Origin: Affinirhizobium lemnae
GTDB lineage: Bacteria > Pseudomonadota > Alphaproteobacteria > Rhizobiales > Rhizobiaceae
Reading direction: 5' to 3'
DNA length: 38,335 nucleotides
Assembly (NCBI RefSeq): GCF_022968395.1
Contig: NZ_JALJQZ010000036.1
Span: 1 to 38,335, forward strand
A program made the translations under genes and the position numbers. Positions 32,682 through 38,335 of this stretch are shown here, one piece after another; position 1 is the first letter of the stretch, and every line of letters begins with the position of its first letter. A model generated the notes under the pieces. It was given only the letters and a program-made list of their open reading frames with translations, did not search any database and was not told the origin of the DNA.

Positions 32682-33596
32682 ATGCCATTCAGACCGACAC
32701 ACCGCCAGTTGGAGTATCTCGTAGCGCTAGACGCTACCCGTCACTTTGGTCGCGCCGCCGAGCGTTGCCATGTCTCCCAACCCACGCTGTCCGTACAGCT
32801 TGCGCTCCTGGAAAAGCAACTGGATGTGAGCCTTATCGAACGCACTCCCGGAGCAATTACCCTCTCCCCCGTTGGGCATCAGATTGCCGCCGCAGCGCGC
32901 ACCATTCTATCCACGCTGGACGAGATCGTAGCCATCGCGACCTCGGGACGCGATAATCTGGGCGGTCTCATCCGCCTCGGCGTCGTGCCAACCTTCGGAC
33001 CCTATCTTCTGCCTTCAGTATTGCCTCAGTTGCATGAAGCCTATCCGACACTTCGGCTGCATGTCCGGGAAGATCGTCCCGCATTTCTGGAAGATCAGGT
33101 TCTGAATGGAGCCATTGATTGCGCCCTTGGTCAGAAGCCGCAGAATGAAGACATCTTTGCTTTCGAACAGATTTGCGTGGAGCGAATTTTCCTGGGCGTG
33201 TCATCAAGGCACAGGCTGGCAGACAGAAAAACGGTCGCATTGAAGGATCTGAAGAGCGAAACACTCCTCACACTCGGCAAGGGCCACCGACTTCTGGAGA
33301 ATGTGCGCGAACTGGCAACCGTATCCGGGGCCATCATGGCGGAAGATTACGAGGGAACCAGCCTCGATACACTGCGGCAGATGGTATCCATCGAGATGGG
33401 TCTGTCATTGTTTCCAGAATTATACGCCTTGTCTGAAATGATCAGGGAGCCAAGCGTTGTCCTGAAGGAGATTTCGGATTGGCCGGCCCATCGGGAAATC
33501 GGCTTCTTCTGGCGAAGAACAAGCGCGAGATCCGCACATTTCCAAACACTCGCCGGTCGTACGCGTGAGGTCGCCCAGCAAAAGCTCCGCCAATAG
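32682..33596 (+). CDS. OxyR-like LysR regulator lacking the redox cysteines
   Basis: This is a LysR-type regulator of 304 residues that aligns with OxyR throughout: HRQLEYLVALDATRHFGRAAERCHVSQPTLSVQL in the winged helix, VVPTFGPYLLPSVLP, and GTSLDTLRQMVSIEMGLSLFP near the end. The OxyR peroxide sensor GHC(199)...C(208) reads GHR with Arg203, and Ala212 takes the second position, so neither redox cysteine is present. Remaining cysteines (29, 147, 165) are elsewhere. It is thus an OxyR paralogue with a different signal, or a constitutive form. I prefer the ATG at 32682; an ATG at 32655 is in frame but would place the dyad inside the gene. Neither start has a Shine-Dalgarno. Confidence 0.85.
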   Translation: MPFRPTHRQLEYLVALDATRHFGRAAERCHVSQPTLSVQLALLEKQLDVSLIERTPGAITLSPVGHQIAAAARTILSTLDEIVAIATSGRDNLGGLIRLGVVPTFGPYLLPSVLPQLHEAYPTLRLHVREDRPAFLEDQVLNGAIDCALGQKPQNEDIFAFEQICVERIFLGVSSRHRLADRKTVALKDLKSETLLTLGKGHRLLENVRELATVSGAIMAEDYEGTSLDTLRQMVSIEMGLSLFPELYALSEMIREPSVVLKEISDWPAHREIGFFWRRTSARSAHFQTLAGRTREVAQQKLRQ

Positions 33597-33690
33597 ACGG
33601 GCGATCACGATACAGCAGGAGGCTACACTTTTGATGAATTGCGGCGGCTCGAACTTCTCTTCATGATCCCGAAGATGAGGAACATGAAGC

Positions 33691-34644
33691 ATGCATGATT
33701 TGGTGGGACAGCCGGTCCGCTTTGAAGCCACTGACAGCTACTCGCTCGGCGGCTTCGTTTGGCATTCTGGAGACGCCGAAAACAGACCGTTTGTGCTCAT
33801 AACCTGCGCCACGTCCGTGCGCTGCCGTTACTATGCGCGCTTTGCGCAATATTTGTTCGAGCATGGCTACAACGTTCTGACCTATGACTATCGAGGTATC
33901 GGCGAATCGCGGCCACCATCTTTGAAAGATTGCGATGCCGATTGGGCAGACTGGGGCGAGAAGGATCTCGAAGGCGCTCTTCGCTACATTCGCGAGCTTT
34001 CACCCAACGCCGGGATCCACGCGGTCGCTCATTCCATTGGTGGCTTCGCACTTGGGCTCGCGCCATCAAATCATCTGGTTGAGCGGGCACTTATGGTCGG
34101 AGCCCAGTTCGCCCATTACCGCGACTATGCGGACGAGCAAAAATGGGCAATGCTCTGGCGCTGGCATGTCGTAATGCCCTTGCTGACAAGGCTTTGCGGC
34201 TATTTTCCCGCGAAAAAACTGGGTTGGATGGAGGATACGCCAGCCGGTGTCGCTCTCGACTGGAGCAGGATGGGACCGGCTTTCGAGCGCTCGATAAGAC
34301 GCAAACCACGCAACCGCACTGAAGCGGCTGCCATGGATCTGAAACGAAACATGCGCGGCCTTTCAGCGCCGATTCTCGCCATAGCCACTATTGATGATCC
34401 GTTCGCTACCGTTGCTGCCACCAAGCGCTTGTTGGACTACTATGAAAATTCGAAGCGGTACTATCTTCGGCTAAGGCCATCGACCGTTGGTGAAAATGCA
34501 ATCGGACACTTCGCCTTCTTCCACGACCGCTATCGCGACAAGCTCTGGCCTCTAGCCCTACAGTGGTTACAGGATGGCGAACTCCACTCGTCGGTAAGAG
34601 ATGATCTCTACAGCGTGCCTGAACCTGTGACTTCCTCACCATAG
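33691..34644 (+). CDS. Alpha/beta hydrolase, serine nucleophile, unknown substrate
   Basis: The 317-residue protein has an alpha/beta-hydrolase fold like COG4757 predicted hydrolases. It has YDYRGIGESR after strand 4, a nucleophile elbow AHSIGG (the usual first Gly of GxSxG is Ala), an acid in TIDDPFAT, and the catalytic histidine in IGHFAFF. There is no signal peptide, so it should be cytoplasmic. The substrate may be an ester or lipid; this is not shown. GAGGAA lies 9 bases before the ATG. It follows the OxyR-like gene by 94 bases, with no gene in the gap. Confidence 0.82.
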   Translation: MHDLVGQPVRFEATDSYSLGGFVWHSGDAENRPFVLITCATSVRCRYYARFAQYLFEHGYNVLTYDYRGIGESRPPSLKDCDADWADWGEKDLEGALRYIRELSPNAGIHAVAHSIGGFALGLAPSNHLVERALMVGAQFAHYRDYADEQKWAMLWRWHVVMPLLTRLCGYFPAKKLGWMEDTPAGVALDWSRMGPAFERSIRRKPRNRTEAAAMDLKRNMRGLSAPILAIATIDDPFATVAATKRLLDYYENSKRYYLRLRPSTVGENAIGHFAFFHDRYRDKLWPLALQWLQDGELHSSVRDDLYSVPEPVTSSP

Positions 34645-34739
34645 CGCCCAGTCAGCGAACCGAAACATGACCCACAAAGTCGCTTGAATGCCATCGTATG
34701 AAATTGTATGGAAGTGACGACATTAAAACAGTTGGCCCT

Positions 34740-35411
34740 ATGACCGTCAAAGCACCATCCGAGAGCGTGACACAGCGCGTGGAGCGACAACTCCGAAGCG
34801 ATATTCTCACACTCGCGCTGCCACCCGGCTCTCGCCTGTCCGAGCAAGACATCGGTTCGCGATACGGCTCCTCTCGACAGCCTGGCCGCGAAGCATTGAT
34901 TGCACTTTCAAAAAGCCGGCTGGTTGAAATACTGCCCCAGCGAGGCGCGGTCATTGCAAAGATTTCCGTCGCAAAGCTGATGCAGGCAGCCTTCGTGCGC
35001 GAGGCGATCGAGACGGCTGTCATCAGATCGGCCTGCAGTTCATTCCATTTCCACGCGCGCACACGCCTGGAAGATTGCCTCAAGGCTCAGGAACGCGCAG
35101 TGGAGAGTGGCGATCGCGCCGAATTTCGCCGCTACGATGATCTCTTCCACCGCACGCTTGCAGATGGCGCGGGATTGATGATGGCCTGGACGGTTGTAGA
35201 AGACCTGAAGGCCCACATCGATCGTGCCTGCTGCCTTTCCTTGGGCAAGGGGGATGCGCTGCGGAAGCTTCTTGCAGAGCATAAGGCAATTGTCGCCGCC
35301 CTTGATGCACGCGACAGCCACGCAGCCGAAGCCGCAATGAAAAGTCATCTGTCCGAATTGCTACAAGACCTGCCGACTTTGGAAGCGGCTCATCCGGACA
35401 TTTTTGAATAA
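34740..35411 (+). CDS. GntR/FCD regulator of the kdu operon
   Basis: This is a 223-residue GntR regulator with an FCD domain. The winged helix reads LPPGSRLSEQDIGSRYGSSRQPGREALIALSKSRLVEILPQRGAVI; a Gly replaces the Val usual in the RxPVREA recognition helix. The FCD metal-site residues appear in DDLFHRTL, AEHKAIVAAL and MKSHL. An ATG at 34698 would add 14 residues; I prefer 34740 because the earlier stretch contains an operator-like TTGTATG (34704-34710) and no ribosome site. It lies 15 bases before kduI in the same direction, so it is probably autoregulated with kduID in response to a uronate or KDG-like ligand. Confidence 0.85.
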   Translation: MTVKAPSESVTQRVERQLRSDILTLALPPGSRLSEQDIGSRYGSSRQPGREALIALSKSRLVEILPQRGAVIAKISVAKLMQAAFVREAIETAVIRSACSSFHFHARTRLEDCLKAQERAVESGDRAEFRRYDDLFHRTLADGAGLMMAWTVVEDLKAHIDRACCLSLGKGDALRKLLAEHKAIVAALDARDSHAAEAAMKSHLSELLQDLPTLEAAHPDIFE

Positions 35412-35426
35412 AAGGGAGTGATACCT

Positions 35427-36275
35427 ATGACAACCACGATCGAGACACGACATGCCGTCCATTATTCGCAGTCAGAGCGCATGACGAGCGCGGAACTACG
35501 TGAAAACTTCATGATCGAACGCCTTTTCGTCGCCGGTGAGATATACGCAGCCTACACGCACTACGATCGAATGTTGATTGCAGGCATCATGCCTGCATCA
35601 AGCCCCATCTGGATCGGCCCAGAACTGGCAAAAGTCGTCGGCACAGACTTCCTGCTTGAGCGTCGCGAGTTAGGCCTGATCAACATCGGTGGCAAAGGCA
35701 AGGTAACCGCAGATGGTACTGTCTACGATGTCGATTTTCAGGATGGTCTTTATCTTGGAATGGGCATCAAGGACATTTCATTCGAAAGCGCGGATCCTGC
35801 AGCACCCGCAAAGTTCTACATTAATAGCGCACCTGCTCACGCAAGCTTCCCATCCCGCGTCATTTCAAAGGCAGATGCGATTGAAAACAATCTCGGCGAT
35901 CAGCTGACCTGCAACAAGCGCAAGCTGTATCAATACATTCACCCCAAGGTCCTGCCGACCTGCCAGTTGCTGATGGGCCTCACGCGTCTGGAGCCAGGCA
36001 GCGTCTGGAACACGATGCCAGCCCACCTGCATGATCGGCGTATGGAAGCCTATGTGTATTTCGAAATCCCGGTAGAAGCCTTCGTCGTGCATCTGATGGG
36101 TCGCCCTCAGGCGACCAACCATCTGATTATCCGCAACGAACAGGCCGTCGTTTCTCCTCCGTGGTCGATTCATTGTGGTTCGGGTACCGGCTCCTACGCA
36201 TTCATCTGGAGCATGGCCGGTGACAACCAATCCTTCACCGATATGGACTTCGTGCCGATGAAGGAGCTCAAGTAA
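35427..36275 (+). CDS. kduI: 5-dehydro-4-deoxy-D-glucuronate isomerase KduI
   Basis: KduI isomerises 4-deoxy-L-threo-5-hexosulose uronate, released from pectin or other uronans by lyases, to 3-deoxy-D-glycero-2,5-hexodiulosonate. It is a cupin-type enzyme of 282 residues. The zinc ligands are visible as His200, His202 and Glu207 in PAHLHDRRMEAYVYF and His249 in WSIHCGSG; these follow the E. coli residues with a constant offset of four. The ATG at 35427 follows GGGAG by 8 bases; a GTG at 35418 is less likely. kduD starts one base after the stop. Confidence 0.96.
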   Translation: MTTTIETRHAVHYSQSERMTSAELRENFMIERLFVAGEIYAAYTHYDRMLIAGIMPASSPIWIGPELAKVVGTDFLLERRELGLINIGGKGKVTADGTVYDVDFQDGLYLGMGIKDISFESADPAAPAKFYINSAPAHASFPSRVISKADAIENNLGDQLTCNKRKLYQYIHPKVLPTCQLLMGLTRLEPGSVWNTMPAHLHDRRMEAYVYFEIPVEAFVVHLMGRPQATNHLIIRNEQAVVSPPWSIHCGSGTGSYAFIWSMAGDNQSFTDMDFVPMKELK

Positions 36276-36276
36276 G

Positions 36277-37029
36277 ATGAATCTCTTCGATCTGAGTGGA
36301 AAGCGCGCCTTGGTAACCGGAGCGCGGACAGGACTGGGCCAAGGCCTGGCATTGGCACTTGCCAATGCTGGTGCCGACATCATAGTGCTAGGCTCTCGTT
36401 CCATGAGTGAGACAGCCCGAAAGGTCGCGGACGCCGGACGCAATTTCGAGGAAGTCATTTATGATCTTACCGATCCAGGAGGCCTTGCCGATGTCGTTAG
36501 AGCACTGACTGAAACCGCCAACATCGATATCCTGGTGAACAATGCGGGACAGATTCGTCGCGCGGATTTTACCGATTTTTCGGAGCAGGACTGGGACGAC
36601 ATCATGAATATCAACCTGAAGAGCACCTTCAGGCTCTCACAGGCCGTCGTCAAGCATATGGTCAACAAGGGTATCGCAGGCAGGATCATCAACATTGCCT
36701 CGCTCCTGTCCTTCCAGGGCGGCATTCGCGTTGCGTCCTACACATCGAGCAAGCACGCGGTTGCCGGTCTGACGAAGCTTATGGCCAATGAGCTGGCGGC
36801 CAAGGGGATAACAGTTAACGCGATTGCACCGGGCTATATGGATACCGACAATACGGAAGCGTTGAGAAACGACCCGAACAGGAACCGATCGATCCTGGAG
36901 CGCATTCCGGCAGGCCGATGGGGCACGCCCTCCGACCTGGATACGGCAGCCTTGTTTTTCGCCTCTCCAGCGAGTGGCTATGTGACCGGTCAGGTATTGG
37001 CTGTCGATGGCGGCTGGCTTGCAAGGTAA
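36277..37029 (+). CDS. kduD: 2-dehydro-3-deoxy-D-gluconate 5-dehydrogenase KduD
   Basis: KduD reduces the KduI product to 2-dehydro-3-deoxy-D-gluconate with NADH. It is a classical short-chain dehydrogenase of 250 residues: cofactor motif TGARTGLG (14-21), NNAG (88-91), and catalytic Ser142, Tyr155 and Lys159 (YTSSK). It ends VTGQVLAVDGGWLAR, typical of KduD and close relatives. It follows kduI by one base and is followed by a terminator, so it closes the operon. KDG kinase and aldolase are not in the window. Confidence 0.94.
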   Translation: MNLFDLSGKRALVTGARTGLGQGLALALANAGADIIVLGSRSMSETARKVADAGRNFEEVIYDLTDPGGLADVVRALTETANIDILVNNAGQIRRADFTDFSEQDWDDIMNINLKSTFRLSQAVVKHMVNKGIAGRIINIASLLSFQGGIRVASYTSSKHAVAGLTKLMANELAAKGITVNAIAPGYMDTDNTEALRNDPNRNRSILERIPAGRWGTPSDLDTAALFFASPASGYVTGQVLAVDGGWLAR

Positions 37030-37039
37030 TGAATGCCTT

Positions 37040-37070
37040 GGTGTGAGCCCTTCAGGGGTTCACACCCTTT
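37040..37070 (+). terminator. Intrinsic terminator after kduD
   Basis: GGTGTGA-g-CCC pairs with GGG-gt-TCACACC around TTCA (37040-37066), followed by CTTT. It starts 10 bases after the kduD stop. Confidence 0.75.
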
Positions 37071-37295
37071 CCACTCTAGTCGACGATGTCAGTTGGTTTG
37101 CTTTGTTGGTGACGGCTACTGAGCTCGCGGGTCGGAGCAGTTGACGCTGTTTAGTGTCATCTCACTTGGATGAGACGTTGTCGTGCCGTGCGGCGTTTTG
37201 TAGCAGTTCGTGCGATCCCATTGCGCCGGGCTTGATTGCATTGAGATGGCGTTGTGACAACGGGAGGACAATGCTGCGAAGGCAGGCGTGGGCGC
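37071..37295. other. Gene-poor stretch beside mobile elements, with an orphan start
   Basis: No complete gene is seen between the kdu terminator and the IS end. GGGAGGAC (37262-37269) is followed by an ATG at 37271 that reads MLRRQAWAQ before reaching the IS terminus near 37296. This could be the 5' end of a gene cut off by the insertion. The remainder has no recognisable feature. Confidence 0.4.
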
Positions 37296-37813
37296 AGAGC
37301 TGGCTCGGTCTGAACAGTTTCGGGCGTTTTGCTAAGTGGATTTCCGCCTCGATTATGCCGCCACCATCATTGGTGCCAGCGCGTTGAAGTAGGCCTGATC
37401 CGGCGTCTGCCGGTCAAGGGATGAATGTGGGCGTTGGCTATTGTAAAAGGTCAGATAGCCGCCAATGCCGAAGCGGGCCTCAGATACGGTCTTGTAGGCG
37501 TGGAGGTAGACCTCCTCGTATTTGATCGAACGCCAGAGCCGCTCGACGAAGACGTTGTCGCGCCACGCACATTTGCCGTCCATCGAGACGGCAATCTCAG
37601 CTTTCTTCAGCACCGCTGCGAAGTTGATCGAGGTGAACTGCGGTCCCTGATCTGTGTTGAATATGTCCGGCTTTCCACAGCGAGCCAGCGCCTCCTCGAC
37701 CGCTTCGATGCAGAAGGCTGCTTCCATGGTGATCGACAGCCGCCACGATAGAACCCTCCGGCTGAACCAGTCCACGACGGCGCAGAGATAGACGAAGCCG
37801 CGAGGCATCGGCA
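37296..37813 (-). mobile_element. IS3-family insertion sequence, 3' part
   Basis: This is the 3' portion of an IS3-family element read leftward: the end of the orfB transposase and about 57 bases of flank. The terminus near 37296 is inferred because the flank (CCGAGCCAGCTCT on the minus strand) resembles ends I recall from rhizobial IS3 elements. The 5' portion should continue beyond the group II intron, outside the window. Confidence 0.7.
37353..37813 (-). pseudogene. IS3-family transposase OrfB, C-terminal part interrupted by intron
   Basis: The last 153 residues of an IS3-type DDE transposase are read from 37813 down to the TAA at 37353. Clear motifs are PMPRGFVYLCAVVDWFSRRVLSW, FNTDQGPQFTS with the second catalytic Asp, FVERLWRSIKYEEVYL with the catalytic Glu, and the usual YNSQRPHSSLDRQTPDQAYF. 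The first catalytic Asp normally lies just upstream in a DITY(L/I)P motif; the intron splits the gene exactly there. An intact intron could in principle be spliced out, but the intron here is truncated, so the gene is probably dead. Confidence 0.88.
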
Positions 37814-37848
37814 GTGGAGTGAGAAGCGCAGATGCGCTTCTCCTCCCC

Positions 37849-37882
37849 GAACCGTACGTGCACCTTTCAGCGCATACGACTC
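37849..37882 (-). ncRNA. Group II intron domain V
   Basis: The 34-base element begins GAGTCGTATGC, has a GAAA tetraloop, and ends GTACGGTTC, matching the domain V helix of bacterial group II introns. The catalytic triad, normally AGC, reads AGT here, giving a T-G wobble in place of C-G. Confidence 0.75.
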
Positions 37883-37887
37883 TCTGT

Positions 37888-38268
37888 TCAAGCTTGGCCC
37901 ATGGCCATAGCAACGTCGTGGTAGCGCGACGTGACGGTACTGCGGTCTTTAAGCCGGAAGATGTATGGGTTTCCCTCCGGATTGCGCCACCGGAATTGCG
38001 CCTGGGGGCTTGAGACAAGCCGTTGCAGCGCTTTCCCGACAGGGTCACCGCGTTTACTGCGACCATACACGAACCAGGTTTTCGCTTTGCCCGGTTCCGG
38101 GACCCTGACCCATTTCCGCATCAAGGGTTTGATGCGAGATCGATACTTTTGTCCCAGCCAATGCGCCATTTTGCAGAACACTACATGATCGATGCGCCGG
38201 AAGACGTACGCTGTGAAGTCGGTGAACTTGTAGAACGCCGCCCATCCCACCAATTGGCGATTTAGGTC
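37888..38268 (-). pseudogene. ltrA: Group II intron maturase, C-terminal fragment
   Basis: About 127 residues of the maturase and C-terminal domain remain: DLNRQLVGWAAFYKFTDF, RRIDHVVFCKMAHWLGQKY, SRIKPLMRKWVR and RWRNPEGNPYIFRL. These match the end of rhizobial group II intron proteins. The reverse transcriptase domain with its YADD motif is absent. The frame stays open upstream to 38316, but residues before HHHDLN are not maturase-like, and an in-frame TGA lies at 38319-38317. The protein cannot support mobility or splicing by itself. Confidence 0.82.
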
Positions 38269-38335
38269 GTGGTGATGATTTAAGGATTGGGATTCCCAAA
38301 AGAGCGCAAATCGGATTCAAAGCTGATTTTGGAGA
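38269..38335. other. Unidentified sequence abutting the intron at right edge
   Basis: The last 60 or so bases do not fit the maturase in any frame and contain the GGGATTCCC palindrome (38288-38296). They may be the end of another insertion that truncated the intron. The window ends before this can be judged. Confidence 0.3.

Larger units (their letters stand above)
37814..38268 (-). mobile_element. Group II intron, 3' portion, inside the transposase gene
   Basis: Reading leftward, the end of an intron-encoded maturase (stop at 37888) is followed by a 34-base domain V (37882-37849) and a domain VI stem (AGAAGCGCA and TGCGCTTCT arms). A bulged A at 37820 is 7 bases from an AC 3' end at 37814, as expected for the branch point. 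The exon resumes in the transposase frame at 37813. The 5' end is missing: recognisable maturase stops near 38268. Confidence 0.82.

Noticed and set aside
33597..33690. Small gene or operator between the OxyR-like gene and the hydrolase
   Set aside because: No start with a ribosome site gives a frame of useful length, and I saw no inverted repeat of note.
38054..38320. Minus-strand frame of 88 codons at the right edge
   Set aside because: It is out of frame with the recognisable maturase sequence on the same strand.

Overview
The window looks like chromosomal or chromid DNA from a member of the Rhizobiaceae close to Agrobacterium. Three things point there. The uronate enzymes (Udh, galactarolactone cycloisomerase, galactarolactone isomerase, KdgD and a TRAP transporter) have the gene content of the known Agrobacterium tumefaciens galacturonate/glucuronate cluster. 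There is an FrcBCA-type fructose ABC importer. The intergenic palindromic repeats are of the kinds common in rhizobial genomes. No rRNA, tRNA or CRISPR array was seen.

Layout. 1-2.8 kb: cobalamin genes cbiD and cobB, divergent, followed by three tandem 58-base hairpin repeats. 2.8-10.4 kb: a cell-envelope pair, pbpC (PBP1C) and a thioester-containing bacterial alpha-2-macroglobulin, with the macroglobulin gene first in the operon. 10.5-14.3 kb: a molybdenum module with a short ModE, the modABC importer and a sulfite-oxidase-like Moco protein; a perfect palindrome lies between the divergent modA and oxidoreductase genes. 14.4-22.2 kb: oxidative uronate catabolism, with udh divergent from a GntR regulator, kdgD, gci, gli and a DctPQM TRAP importer. 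22.3-27.3 kb: fucU and a ROK repressor divergent from frcBCA, with an operator-like palindrome at the divergent promoter. 27.5-31.3 kb: two half ABC exporters whose motifs predict a heterodimer with one degenerate ATP site. 31.3-34.6 kb: small genes (a disordered 60-residue protein, a group II truncated hemoglobin, DUF423, a 54-residue DUF465 protein), an OxyR-like regulator lacking both redox cysteines, and an alpha/beta hydrolase. 34.7-37.0 kb: gntR-kduI-kduD for unsaturated uronates. 37.1-38.3 kb: nested mobile debris, an IS3-family transposase gene interrupted by the 3' part of a group II intron.

How the genes fit together. The TRAP importer would bring in uronate. Udh oxidises it to an aldarolactone, Gli and Gci convert that to 5-dehydro-4-deoxyglucarate, and KdgD yields 2-oxoglutarate semialdehyde. 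The last dehydrogenase to 2-oxoglutarate is not in the window. KduI and KduD handle the 4-deoxy-5-keto uronates released from pectin oligomers by lyases, giving KDG. With a fructose/monosaccharide importer and a FucU mutarotase, the region reads as a plant-polysaccharide sugar-acid island beside housekeeping Mo and B12 genes.

The most notable signals are the OxyR homologue without redox cysteines but with an ATAG-N7-CTAT site at its own start, a hairpin that hides the ribosome binding site of the 60-residue gene, the molybdate operator shared with a Moco enzyme, the asymmetric ABC exporter, and the intron-in-IS nest. All functional assignments come from motifs and remembered family sequences; no database search was run.
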